Assembly: GCF_003363155.1 (NCBI RefSeq)
Contig: NZ_QRBE01000003.1
Location: forward strand, 62,001-126,000
Reading direction: 5' to 3'
Source: Dyella monticola
GTDB taxonomy: Bacteria > Pseudomonadota > Gammaproteobacteria > Xanthomonadales > Rhodanobacteraceae
Length of the DNA: 64,000 nucleotides
Shown here: piece after piece, positions 1 through 7,910 of the stretch
Position numbering within the stretch: position 1 is the stretch's first letter
Layout: every line of letters starts with the position of its first letter
Position numbers and translations under genes: made by a program
The notes under the pieces: model-generated
Database searches by the model: none
What the model was told of the DNA's origin: nothing
Seen by the model: only the letters and a program-made list of their open reading frames with translations

Positions 1-480
1 TTTGCCGGGAATGGCATCGAGCGTGAAGCGCGCGGCCACCTCCGCCACACGATCGCCGCCCTTGGCCACCACCACGATCTGCACGACACACAGAAGCAGG
101 AAAATGACCAACCCGACCACGACGTTGCCGCCCACCACAAGCTGGCCGAAAGCCGCCACCATTTCGCCCGCATGGGCATGCAACAGAATGCCTTTGGTGG
201 TGGCCACCTCCAATCCAAGTCTGAACAACGTGGTCAACAGAAGCAGGGAAGGGAAGATGGCAAGGTCAAGCGTCGACTTGATGTAGATGGCGACCGCGAT
301 CAACAGAAGCGAAAACGAAAAATTGGTAGCGATGGCCATGTCCAGCAAGAAGCCGGGTGTGGGCAGTACAAGCAGGCTTATGATGGTAAGAAACACCAGG
401 CCCATCGCGATGTCGATATACCGCTCGACAAAAGGCGTGATATCCCACCTTTTCAGATCGCCAAATTGCGTGAGGTTCAT
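1..480 (-). CDS. sctV: T3SS export gate protein SctV (partial, N-terminal 160 residues)
   Basis: Inner-membrane export gate of the T3SS, homologous to FlhA/LcrD; its cytoplasmic ring (outside the window) receives substrates. The N-terminus MNLTQFGDLKRW is followed by several membrane segments and the FHIPEP signatures: LPTPGFLLDMAIATNFSFS, then FRLGLEVATTKGIL, and AEVAARFTLDAIPGK just before the edge. The frame runs off the left end of the window, so the large cytoplasmic domain is not seen. The ATG lies 11 bases after the sctU stop, so it is the last visible gene of the operon. Identity is firm from the conserved FHIPEP region. Confidence 0.95.
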   Translation of the reverse strand, partial: MNLTQFGDLKRWDITPFVERYIDIAMGLVFLTIISLLVLPTPGFLLDMAIATNFSFSLLLIAVAIYIKSTLDLAIFPSLLLLTTLFRLGLEVATTKGILLHAHAGEMVAAFGQLVVGGNVVVGLVIFLLLCVVQIVVVAKGGDRVAEVAARFTLDAIPGK

Positions 481-491
481 CAAATAATCCT

Positions 492-1229
492 TTAGGAACT
501 CAATTCGCGGTGAAGCCGTCGTCGCGCGCTTTTTACTTCAGGGCTGCCTTCCTGTTCCTTGTATTCGCGCTTTATTTCATCATCGCTCATCCTATTTCGC
601 CGTATCCAAAGCTTGTGCTGTATAAGAAGGTCGCATGCGCCGATGCCGACACACCCAAGTACCGCAAAGCCCGAGGCCTTCCATCCGTCAATCAGGGCGG
701 CTGAAAAGGCTGCGCGCCAGGAAACGTGATTGATCGACATGCTGCTCAATGCAGCGAGCAAATCCTGGCCGACACGAAAGCAGGCGGCGCCAATCATCAG
801 CCCTTTGACGATTGAAATGCCTGTATTGATTAATTTCTGAGGGCTGAATAACTGCTTTATTCCCGAGGCGGGATTAATGCGTTTGAGGTCAAAAACGGTG
901 CGTTTGCGCGCGGTGCGGCCTTTTGACTGAATGAAGCCGAGCGATAGCGCAAGCAGCAGGGCCACGCTGCAAGGCACGGCCAGACTCATGCCGACGAATT
1001 CCAATAGGGACGACCGGCTTGCCAGTTGATCGTCCATGACTCTCAAGGAGACGACGTCATCAATGAAAGGCGCGACCCAGCGCAGGAGCACGGTCGAGGC
1101 GAGCGGTATCAGCATCCACCACGCCAGCATCGTCATGCTCAGGCTAAAGGATTGGCTTTTCGGTATATCGCCGCGTTCCGCCGCTTCCTTCAATCGTTGT
1201 GGCGTGGGTTGTTTGGTTTTATTGCTCAT
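492..1229 (-). CDS. sctU: T3SS export switch protein SctU lacking its autoprotease domain
   Basis: FlhB/YscU family, which sits beside the export gate and switches substrate specificity after self-cleavage at an NPTH motif. The 245 residues contain the expected N-terminus (KQPTPQRLKEAAERGDIPKS), four membrane segments and the linker ending in DDEIKREYKEQEGSPEVKS. The protein then stops at HRELSS, roughly 15-20 residues before NPTH should appear. Family members are usually about 350-360 residues. No missing domain is hidden in another frame: sctV starts 11 bases later. Its ATG overlaps the sctT stop by 4 bases. Either the C-domain is encoded elsewhere, or the switch works differently, or the protein is impaired. 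Confidence 0.93.
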   Translation of the reverse strand: MSNKTKQPTPQRLKEAAERGDIPKSQSFSLSMTMLAWWMLIPLASTVLLRWVAPFIDDVVSLRVMDDQLASRSSLLEFVGMSLAVPCSVALLLALSLGFIQSKGRTARKRTVFDLKRINPASGIKQLFSPQKLINTGISIVKGLMIGAACFRVGQDLLAALSSMSINHVSWRAAFSAALIDGWKASGFAVLGCVGIGACDLLIQHKLWIRRNRMSDDEIKREYKEQEGSPEVKSARRRLHRELSS

Positions 1230-1972
1230 TGCACCCGTGTAAGTTCGTGCATCAGGCGATGGAGGTAGCCCATCTGGCCTGCGATGGACAGGAGAAGCAT
1301 CAGCGTCAGAAGCAAGGCCTTGAGCGCGAGCGATGCGCTTTGCGGATTGAACTCCGGGGTGTATCGCGATAACAGAACAATGCTGATGTCCGCAAACATG
1401 AGCATTGCCATAATCGGGGCTGCCATTTGGATCGACAGATTGACAAGCAGGTCAACGCCCTGGCCAAGCAGCATCGCTACGAATGGCTTGATGGATGCGG
1501 CTGGTACAAGCTCCGAAACAGGCCATGCCTGATACGTTGCGAGTATCACTTTCGCAAAATAGTAGCCATTACCGGCCGACATAAGAATCAATATAAGGAG
1601 CATGCTGTAGAGCGATTCGACGGGGCCGACCGAGCGGCCAAGGCTCGGGTTGAATAACTGGCCAACGGTGTAACCGCTGACCTGATCGATCAGCGCACCC
1701 GCGGCCCCAACCACCATGAACATACGGCTGATCATCCATCCCAGCGCGATGCCGACGGCGCCCTCTTTCAGCGCCAGCGCGTAGAAGAGAACCGACGTCA
1801 CCTCGGGTACGTTGCCTGCCTGGTGTACGCACAATCCCACAGCGACGGCCATCGGCAGCACGAATGCACGGCCGGCCGAGGACCCGCCGCCGATGGGTAG
1901 CACCGCGAGCATGCACAGTGTCCGGATCATCGCCAGCAAAAGCGTCCCCGCCCAGCTGATCGTATCGATCAT
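1226..1972 (-). CDS. sctT: T3SS export apparatus protein SctT
   Basis: FliR/YscT-type subunit of the membrane export core that assembles with SctR and SctS into the helical entry portal. I chose the ATG that overlaps the sctS stop (ATGA); an earlier in-frame start would add 34 residues inside sctS and looks wrong. The 248-residue product is almost entirely hydrophobic, with six or so membrane segments and the family-typical stretch GQLFNPSLGRSVGPVESLYS. The stop overlaps the sctU start by 4 bases, indicating translational coupling. Position between sctS and sctU matches other T3SS. Confidence 0.94.
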   Translation of the reverse strand: MIDTISWAGTLLLAMIRTLCMLAVLPIGGGSSAGRAFVLPMAVAVGLCVHQAGNVPEVTSVLFYALALKEGAVGIALGWMISRMFMVVGAAGALIDQVSGYTVGQLFNPSLGRSVGPVESLYSMLLILILMSAGNGYYFAKVILATYQAWPVSELVPAASIKPFVAMLLGQGVDLLVNLSIQMAAPIMAMLMFADISIVLLSRYTPEFNPQSASLALKALLLTLMLLLSIAGQMGYLHRLMHELTRVQ

Positions 1973-2238
1973 ATCGAGCCTGCTTTCATACCCGGCACGA
2001 GCAGATAGATCGCGCCAAAAAGCTGGTCGAGCGTCTGCAATAGCCATCTGGACATCATGAGCAGAATCAAGCACACGACGGCCAGCTTAAGGACGTAGGC
2101 AATGGCCTGGTCCTGCACCTGCAAAGCCGATTGCAGAAGTCCGACAAAGACACCCACCACGAGTGCGGCGAGCAGTGCCGGCGCGGTGGCAAACAAAATG
2201 ACCCGGAACGCCTGGTGGATAACCTCAAGCTCGGACAT
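1969..2238 (-). CDS. sctS: T3SS export apparatus protein SctS
   Basis: FliQ/YscS family: a short two-helix membrane protein that wraps around the SctR/SctT core. The 89-residue size is standard. Visible are two hydrophobic hairpin segments (FATAPALLAALVVGVFVGLL and the stretch around VLKLAVVCLILLMMS) separated by QSALQVQDQAIAYV, a conserved loop in this family. A GTG one codon upstream is an alternative start; I preferred the ATG, which overlaps the sctR stop by one base. Its own stop overlaps the sctT start. Confidence 0.94.
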   Translation of the reverse strand: MSELEVIHQAFRVILFATAPALLAALVVGVFVGLLQSALQVQDQAIAYVLKLAVVCLILLMMSRWLLQTLDQLFGAIYLLVPGMKAGSI

Positions 2239-2909
2239 CACGGCGGATAGGATGCGATCAGGCTATGCATCAGCCTGGATAAGCCCGTGGTCGTCACGAA
2301 TACCAGCAATTTAAGCGGCACAGAGACCGTCGATGGCGGGAACATACTCATGCCCATGGCCATGAGGAGATTGGCGACGATCAAGTCGATCACCGCGAAT
2401 CCAATCGAAAGAAACATGCCGATTTTGAACGCCTGGGCGATTTCGGAGATCGTGAAGGCCGCCACGAGTACGGGTCCTTCTTCATCGCTGTGCTCTGCGG
2501 ACGCATCGGCCGGATCGTCGTTTCCGCTGAAGTGCATGTCTTTGACCAGCTTCTGCAGAGAGTCGAACTCCATGCCATCGACATGTTTGCGCATGAACGC
2601 TTCCAGCGGCGCGCGCGTGGCGTCCATGACGTCCGCCATCATGGGCTTCGAATGCCCTTCGATAATCGAAATGATGTCAAGCCGCGACGCTATTTGCTGC
2701 CATACCGGCGCCATGATCATCAGCGTGGCGGCCATCGCCAGGCCGCTGATGGCCATGCCCGACGGCGCCTGCTGTACACCAAGCGCATTGCGAAGCAGAA
2801 CAAGCACTATGGATATTTTGGTAAACGACGTTGTCATGACCACGATCAGTGGCAGCAGTCCGAGCACGGCTGCAATGATCAGGACGGCCGGAATATCCGG
2901 CACCTGCAT
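2238..2909 (-). CDS. sctR: T3SS export apparatus protein SctR
   Basis: FliP/YscR family, the principal pore subunit of the T3SS export core. The N-terminus MQVPDIPAVLIIAAVLGL leads into the hallmark TSFTKISIVLVLLRNALGVQQ, and a hallmark DLIVANLLMAMGMSMFPP lies near the C-terminus. Both are diagnostic. The central soluble segment carries an acidic insert (DDPADASAEHSDEEGP). I chose the ATG giving the normal N-terminus; a GTG five codons upstream would form a 4-base GTGA overlap with the sctQ stop and is a real alternative. Length (223 residues) is normal. Confidence 0.94.
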   Translation of the reverse strand: MQVPDIPAVLIIAAVLGLLPLIVVMTTSFTKISIVLVLLRNALGVQQAPSGMAISGLAMAATLMIMAPVWQQIASRLDIISIIEGHSKPMMADVMDATRAPLEAFMRKHVDGMEFDSLQKLVKDMHFSGNDDPADASAEHSDEEGPVLVAAFTISEIAQAFKIGMFLSIGFAVIDLIVANLLMAMGMSMFPPSTVSVPLKLLVFVTTTGLSRLMHSLIASYPP

Positions 2910-2920
2910 GTCGGCACCGC

Positions 2921-3910
2921 TCACGGCTGCTCTCCACGGCACTCGGTGATAAGCACGGCCCAATAATGGTCGACCTCGACGAGTTCCCCGCGCGCGACGA
3001 TCCGGCCGTTACAACACAGCGTTACGGATTTGCCTGAAGCGACATGGGAAAGCGTATACACCGAGCCCTGCCTGAGTCGTTGGATTTCGCCCAGCGTCAA
3101 TAGCTTTTTATCCAGGATGACGTCGACGGGCACCGCCATGTCCTCCCATGCGCCTTTCACGCCAGGCTCCGAATCCACCAGCGCAAGCTGCCAGTCGTTC
3201 GCATCATTTTGTTCAGTCCGTTCCATTGGTTTGTTCCCGTTGATTCGGCGCATCGGTATCCGAGTGCCTTGAGTCAAATCGCCCACGTGCAGTACACATT
3301 CAAGCTTTGCCATGCGAACCATCGCGCCGGGTGCCAGCGAGCGAATGTCGCGTAATGAAAAGACACCTGCCGGCGCCATGACATAGGTCATGGTGGCGAG
3401 CCAATCGAGCCGTTTGGATGGTTCTTCGATAGTCAAAAAATCGTTCCATGCGATGCGTCGCAACGCCGTGCCGGCGACACCGACATGCCCACGTCGTTCT
3501 TTCCATGCGACACGAAAGCCGATGCTATCTGCGGGAAGCGAGGCGATAGTCTTTGCGGACTTCAGCGAAAATGTTGTGCCGATACGTTCCTCCAGCAAGC
3601 CGATCCATGGCGACAGCATCCAGTCGAGCCACTCTTTCAGCGCCGCCCCGGTGGGGGCGGCGCGCGTCAGGACATCCAATGAATATTCGGGCCACGCCGA
3701 TCCGAGTTCCAAACCCAGATGCAAGGAACCGTAGCTTCCGATGAATTCGCTCACCAAGGCATAAGCAGGTAACGGCTCCTCCAGCGTGAGCAGTGGAAGC
3801 GAATCGTTTTCCCATTCGGGTACGTTGACGGCAATCTTTGCCCCTGCAAAGGCATTGCGAAGTTCGATGGTGTGTGGGCCCATGCGCCTCATTGATGGTT
3901 GGGCACTCAT
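2921..3910 (-). CDS. sctQ: T3SS cytoplasmic sorting-platform protein SctQ
   Basis: YscQ/HrcQ family, C-ring or sorting-platform component that binds the stator SctL and SctK. The 329-residue protein is poorly conserved over most of its length, but the last ~70 residues form a SpoA (FliN-like) domain: VPVDVILDKKLLTLGEIQRL followed by GSVYTL and GRIVARGELVEVDHYWAVLI. Its ATG overlaps the sctL stop by 4 bases. An internal translation start producing a free SpoA product, as known for YscQ, is possible but I did not identify one with a strong ribosome-binding site. Confidence 0.9.
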   Translation of the reverse strand: MSAQPSMRRMGPHTIELRNAFAGAKIAVNVPEWENDSLPLLTLEEPLPAYALVSEFIGSYGSLHLGLELGSAWPEYSLDVLTRAAPTGAALKEWLDWMLSPWIGLLEERIGTTFSLKSAKTIASLPADSIGFRVAWKERRGHVGVAGTALRRIAWNDFLTIEEPSKRLDWLATMTYVMAPAGVFSLRDIRSLAPGAMVRMAKLECVLHVGDLTQGTRIPMRRINGNKPMERTEQNDANDWQLALVDSEPGVKGAWEDMAVPVDVILDKKLLTLGEIQRLRQGSVYTLSHVASGKSVTLCCNGRIVARGELVEVDHYWAVLITECRGEQP

Positions 3911-4542
3911 GATGGTGTATGACTTTCTTCAAGCTTCCATTGCACATCCAGTTCGCGCATAAGGCTCGTGCAGATCGCACGGACCTGACGATCGAACCCA
4001 ACCTCAAGCACGCCTGTGTCTGTTTCGAGGCGAACTTCTCCCCTCTGGAGACGCGAATCGGAAACGGTCTCGCAGCCGGTTTTGCCAAATTTCGCATCCA
4101 GCGCAGCGATGGCCTGATCGACGATGGGAAACTGGGAGGGGTGAATATGGATGCGCACGAGCGGATTTTGGCGAGCGGCCAATAGACCCTGGTTGATGCG
4201 GGCGATCAGCAATACATCAGGGTCCATTCCATTAAGTGCTTCACGAATGGCTTTCTCTGCCGCCAACTTCAGATGCTTGTGGGCACCTCGCCACAGCTTC
4301 ATGTGCGCAGCGAACGCGCCGGCAGCGTCACTGATGGCTTGTTTGTAGCCTTCCTCGTAACCCTTGCGGCGCGCTGCGAACCGACCTTTCGATAAGGCTG
4401 CGGCCAAGCGGCGGCGGGTTTGCCGGGATTCTTCTTCCAGACGTTCGTGCAAGCGCTTGACGTCGTCCAGGGCATCGATGTCCTCCTTGGACGAAATGGC
4501 GCTGCCATGGACCGTCCATGAACCTATGCGGGCAATGATCAC
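3907..4542 (-). CDS. sctL: T3SS stator protein SctL (HrpE/YscL family)
   Basis: Links the ATPase to the sorting platform and regulates it. The 211 residues begin with a short beta segment, then a long charged helix (residues ~25-60, ERLEEESRQTRRRLAAAL) and a C-terminal YscL/FliH-like domain with HPSQFPIVDQAIAAL and LETDTGVLEVGFDRQVRAI, close to the family pattern. It starts with GTG, overlapping the sctK stop as GTGA, and its stop overlaps sctQ. In ysc-type clusters an ATPase gene normally follows sctL; here sctQ follows directly. Confidence 0.88.
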   Translation of the reverse strand: MIIARIGSWTVHGSAISSKEDIDALDDVKRLHERLEEESRQTRRRLAAALSKGRFAARRKGYEEGYKQAISDAAGAFAAHMKLWRGAHKHLKLAAEKAIREALNGMDPDVLLIARINQGLLAARQNPLVRIHIHPSQFPIVDQAIAALDAKFGKTGCETVSDSRLQRGEVRLETDTGVLEVGFDRQVRAICTSLMRELDVQWKLEESHTPS

Positions 4543-5159
4543 TTGCTATCTCCCATGGCGAGATCGAGGCTGGACAAAACCATGTTGCCGATCGGGGAAC
4601 AAAAACGTGTGGCGAGGCGACGTGCCGCGCATAAAGCCGGGCGAAGAACCGGGTCCTCGCTGGAAAAACGGCGCAGCAGGCGGCGACCTGCCTCCATGTG
4701 TGCCGCCCGTGTGTAGCGGTACATCACCGCCAGGCCGAATGCTTTGAGTGCGTAGCGATCTACATCATGGGCGAGCGTGGCCGGTGGATCGATGTCATAT
4801 CGAAGCGCTTCGGTGAGCCTTCTTGCACCGATTTGATTGATAAGCTGCTCTTTGAGCGCACCGGTCACCAGGCGTTTGCGCAGGTGCTTGCCATGCAACA
4901 TCACGCCCGCGTAAAGCAGTCCGACGCCCAGTAGCTCTTCATCGGTCGTTACCAAGGACCAGGACGCCACCTGCGATGGCATTGCGGGTGGTTCAAAGGC
5001 GTGAACAAGCCTGGCATTGGCGAAACGAAACCGACGAATATTTTTTCCAAGGTCTTCCATACCCTGCGGAAGACGAGAGGGTGAGTAAGCGTACGCAGGC
5101 AGCAATGCAGCGCGCACCAACGAACAATGAGCCGGAAGCATGGTGTGTATCTCAGTCAT
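4539..5159 (-). CDS. sctK: T3SS sorting-platform accessory protein, SctK-like
   Basis: Assigned mainly by position between sctJ and sctL, exactly where yscK/nolU/hrpB4 homologues lie; SctK proteins attach the cytoplasmic pods to SctD. The 206-residue protein has no signal peptide or membrane segment and is rich in Arg and Leu helices, consistent with the poorly conserved SctK family. I chose the ATG that overlaps the sctJ stop by 8 bases; an upstream start would lie well inside sctJ. Sequence similarity alone would not be enough for a firm call by eye. Confidence 0.72.
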   Translation of the reverse strand: MTEIHTMLPAHCSLVRAALLPAYAYSPSRLPQGMEDLGKNIRRFRFANARLVHAFEPPAMPSQVASWSLVTTDEELLGVGLLYAGVMLHGKHLRKRLVTGALKEQLINQIGARRLTEALRYDIDPPATLAHDVDRYALKAFGLAVMYRYTRAAHMEAGRRLLRRFSSEDPVLRPALCAARRLATRFCSPIGNMVLSSLDLAMGDSK

Positions 5160-6036
5160 CGTCCTGGACGGCCGACTTGGGCTTACGCCTACCCAGACCA
5201 CTTAGGCCCCCGACGGCATAACTTGAGCGTGAACCATTCCCTGCTTTTTGCTCACCGCCGCGGTGATGTCGAATCCAATCGTTGAACTTCTGCCAGAGTG
5301 CGGAAAAAGAAACCATGCTCGATCGGCCCATGGCCTTGAGCATGACAATCAACAAAAGGAATGCGACGGCCCAAGGAAGTCCCGTCAACATGGCGACCCG
5401 CGTCCATTCTGATGCTCTGTAGCGCAGCCCAAGATGCGTCTTGACCTCTTGAATGGCGTTGTCCCGCGCGATCGGGTAAACCGGCACCATCAGCAAGTCC
5501 ACGTTGTCAGGCGAACCTTCGGCCAGGCTGTCGGCGATCAGGCGCTTGATCTGCGGTGTCAGCAAATCCATCCGCTGATCGCTGCGGTAGCGAATCATGG
5601 CGGACGCGGAAGGCGGCTCGGGATCCGTTCGTCGCGGATCTTTTTCGGGAAGGGCGACATGCACGCGCGCCGTGAGCACGCCGTCGATTTTCTCAAGCGT
5701 GCTGGTCAGTTCCTGGGCCAGCGCGTACTCATAACGGATACGCTCCTCCGTCTCGCTTGGCAGCAAACTTCCGCCAGGAAAGATATCCCCTAGTGTGGGA
5801 TGACTTTGCCGCGGGCGGTCATAGGCCTGCATGATCTGCCCGGCCTCCGTCTCGGCGCTACCTTCCACATCGACGCTCCAGCTTCCATCCTTGGCGTGTG
5901 CCTTGCTCGCCTTGATGCCCTGCTGTTGAAGCAGAATGACGACGTCGTCGGCCTGCCTCTCATCGAGCCCGTCGCGGAAAGAGGCATTGCATCCGGCAAG
6001 CAGGCACGCGATACCGATAAGAACTGCCTTGCGCAT
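5152..6036 (-). CDS. sctJ: T3SS inner-membrane ring lipoprotein SctJ
   Basis: YscJ/PrgK/HrcJ family, inner MS-ring of the injectisome. There is a lipoprotein signal with lipobox LLAGC at residues ~12-16 from the chosen ATG. The periplasmic ring-building part shows family signatures such as LLQQQGIKA, GGSLLPSETEERIRYEYALAQ (shown in part) and RVHVALPEKDP. A transmembrane helix near residues 215-235 (LPWAVAFLLLIVML) precedes a basic cytoplasmic tail. A TTG two codons upstream is possible, but the ATG gives a normal lipoprotein leader. The lipobox and dual anchoring separate it from flagellar FliF. Confidence 0.94.
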   Translation of the reverse strand: MRKAVLIGIACLLAGCNASFRDGLDERQADDVVILLQQQGIKASKAHAKDGSWSVDVEGSAETEAGQIMQAYDRPRQSHPTLGDIFPGGSLLPSETEERIRYEYALAQELTSTLEKIDGVLTARVHVALPEKDPRRTDPEPPSASAMIRYRSDQRMDLLTPQIKRLIADSLAEGSPDNVDLLMVPVYPIARDNAIQEVKTHLGLRYRASEWTRVAMLTGLPWAVAFLLLIVMLKAMGRSSMVSFSALWQKFNDWIRHHRGGEQKAGNGSRSSYAVGGLSGLGRRKPKSAVQDDD

Positions 6037-6038
6037 GA

Positions 6039-6353
6039 TCAACCGTTGATCTGTTCGAGGCGACTTACCGATTTCATCAAGTTGCCCATTAGCGTGGAAA
6101 CGACGTCCACGGACAACTTGTTTTGCAGAACAGCGGTCTCAAGCCGGAGCGAAGAGGAGGTCTGGCTATTGATGCCAAGCAGCGAGCCCATGACGTCAAG
6201 CTGATGTTGCAGCCATTGCTTGTCCAGGTTTTGTAAGGCTGACCCCGAGCCCGCATTACCTGCGTCTGCGTCGTTTTGGTTTGCGTCGTCCTGCAGCGAA
6301 ATATCGCCAAGACCCAGATTGGAAATTGCTGAAGCGACAGATTGAATGCCCAT
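6039..6353 (-). CDS. sctI: T3SS inner-rod protein, SctI candidate
   Basis: A 104-residue protein directly upstream of sctJ, the usual place of inner-rod genes (yscI, prgJ, hrpB2, nolB). It has no signal peptide. The N-terminal half is Asp/Asn/Ala rich. The C-terminal half is a continuous amphipathic helix ending SVDVVSTLMGNLMKSVSRLE, which resembles the polymerising C-terminal helix of inner-rod subunits. The call rests on position, size and helix pattern. The stop is separated from the sctJ ATG by only two bases. Confidence 0.75.
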   Translation of the reverse strand: MGIQSVASAISNLGLGDISLQDDANQNDADAGNAGSGSALQNLDKQWLQHQLDVMGSLLGINSQTSSSLRLETAVLQNKLSVDVVSTLMGNLMKSVSRLEQING

Positions 6354-6369
6354 AATTGTGTAAACCTCA

Positions 6370-6783
6370 TTATTGACGATGATTGATTTGACGGCGAAAG
6401 GCCGACAGCTCCCGCACGCCGAGCAGGGATTGAGCCAGTGCTTTAACGCCGCCGTTGTCAGTGGTGAAGCTTGTTTCGCTCAGGCGATGGAAAATGGCGG
6501 CGGCATCGGCAAAGCGGCCGCAATGAAAGTCGCATATGCCTTGCCATAGGCAGACATCGCGGTCCTGATTGCCAAGCGCTCTGGCCTGCTCGAAGGCATG
6601 AGAGCCTCGTGCATAGCGACCCGCTTTGACGCATGCCAGCCCGATGCCGATATACGGGAAAGCGTGCAGCGGATACGCGTGGCAAAGATGCTCGAACATG
6701 CGTTCCGATTGCGCGATCAACCCCGCGTGGCGACCGACATGGCCAATGCGTATCAATGCGTCGAGTGTTTTTTCGGGAATCAT
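6370..6783 (-). CDS. TPR-type T3SS protein in the sctG position (YscG/HrpB1-like)
   Basis: A helical-repeat protein of about 137 residues. Motifs such as AFPYIGIGLACVKAGRYARG and DVCLWQGICDFHCGRFADAA (each a TPR-like helix pair with conserved Gly and Ala positions) are visible. In ysc operons, the gene between the needle gene and sctI is yscG, a TPR chaperone that keeps the needle subunit soluble. In Xanthomonas, hrpB1 (also a TPR-like fold) precedes the rod gene hrpB2. Either assignment fits. A TTG start 75 bases upstream (6858) is the alternative; I favoured the ATG that opens the first helix. Confidence 0.7.
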   Translation of the reverse strand: MIPEKTLDALIRIGHVGRHAGLIAQSERMFEHLCHAYPLHAFPYIGIGLACVKAGRYARGSHAFEQARALGNQDRDVCLWQGICDFHCGRFADAAAIFHRLSETSFTTDNGGVKALAQSLLGVRELSAFRRQINHRQ

Positions 6784-6912
6784 TTCGTTGGGTGCGGCAC
6801 GATGGAGACGGCGTGCGTGGCAATCGCCGCTATTGTTTGTCGGGAATGCTTGTTCCAAGCTCAGGCGGATCTGAATGATCAGATCCGCACTGATCGAACG
6901 TTTGTTCCAGGA

Positions 6913-7296
6913 TCAGCCACGTACGTTTGCAATGGCGTTGGCGTCGGTGTCCATCAATGCCTTGAAGGCGTTCGATGCCGCCTCGTGGGCATTTTTGTAT
7001 TTCTCCATATCCATTTGGAATCGCATCGAAGCGCCCGGATCACCTGACATCGCTGCGGCCATGTCGGCTTCGGCTTGTGCGAACAAGGCCGAGGTGCCGG
7101 CTTCGGCGGTGGCCATCATGCTCGTGCTGTTCGCTGCGCCATTAACGCTTGCCAGCGAAGTGAACATGTTGTTGAGGATCGTATTGGTGTTGCCGATCAA
7201 GTTTTGAAGGTAGTTCGGATTCTGATAGTTATTCGTGTAGTAGCCATGTTGCGGGTCGACGGGGGTGGGAATGTTGACGTTGGTCGTCGTAGACAT
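6913..7296 (-). CDS. Candidate T3SS needle/pilus subunit (SctF-like)
   Basis: The ATG beginning MSTTTNVNIPTPVDPQ has a good GGAGAAA ribosome-binding site, so longer in-frame starts upstream were rejected. The 127-residue product has no signal peptide. It starts with a Thr/Pro/Asn-rich segment and ends with a helix (MEKYKNAHEAASNAFKALMD) that looks like the C-terminal assembly helix of T3SS needle and filament proteins, with the typical terminal Asp-Thr-Asp then Ile/Val. It is longer than classical needles (~80 residues), so it may instead be a pilin or EspA-type filament. Position after sctD and the small helical gene fits sctF. Confidence 0.65.
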   Translation of the reverse strand: MSTTTNVNIPTPVDPQHGYYTNNYQNPNYLQNLIGNTNTILNNMFTSLASVNGAANSTSMMATAEAGTSALFAQAEADMAAAMSGDPGASMRFQMDMEKYKNAHEAASNAFKALMDTDANAIANVRG

Positions 7297-7589
7297 GATT
7301 TTCTCCATGATCGCGCCGGTTAATAATGACGTCGCTCCAAGACCGGGCTTGCTTGGGGGACTATGAGAATGGTCGTGCAATGAATGGATGGATGGGTGTT
7401 ACAGCGTTATGTCCGTGCGTCAGTTAATGACGGTATCGACGCACGCTGATGCGGCCTTTTGCGCGCGTGATTGAACGCGTTTCGCTCTGGAAGAATGGAA
7501 ATCGGGTCGAGGTGCCTTCGGCCTCAGAGACCCGCGCTATGACATTGCCCGAAGGTGCCAATTAGGATTTTTTTGCCAGGCCAACGTTC

Positions 7590-7910
7590 TCAACGCGGCG
7601 GGGGTGCGCCAAGGTGATGGGTGAGAGCGCTTGGCGACCCGGACATTTCCCTTGCCAGCGATATGACCCAATCATGCCGGTTGCTTCCTTTTAGCCGCAT
7701 GACGATGTCGTAGGCCGCGGCCATACCCATGGCGAGCGCTTCGTGTCGACGTGCCGCCGGTCCCGACTGCGCTTCCTCGGCGGCGACGCGCTGCGCCTGC
7801 TCGAGTTTCCTGAGTGTGTCCAATATCGTTTCAAAAGCCATGTCGACTTCATGGCGGCCCGACATGGCAACGGGTGCATCGGCGCCGTTCTTGTTTTCAC
7901 TGGCAGCCAT
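7590..7910 (-). CDS. Small helical T3SS-associated protein in the sctE position
   Basis: A 106-residue soluble protein whose ATG overlaps the sctD 3' end by 14 bases, so it is co-translated with the apparatus. After a disordered N-terminus the middle (DMAFETILDTLRKLEQAQRV, then AAEEAQSGPAARRHEALAMG) is strongly helical. YscE, the co-chaperone of the needle, occupies this place in ysc operons but is shorter (~66 residues). I do not recognise the family from sequence; a chaperone role is inferred from position and helical content only. Confidence 0.55.
   Translation of the reverse strand: MAASENKNGADAPVAMSGRHEVDMAFETILDTLRKLEQAQRVAAEEAQSGPAARRHEALAMGMAAAYDIVMRLKGSNRHDWVISLAREMSGSPSALTHHLGAPPPR

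Noticed and set aside
7500-7555. Possible terminator between the E-position gene and the needle candidate (GGGTC...GACCC)
   Set aside because: The stem is interrupted and there is no useful T-run on the minus strand; it would also cut the operon.
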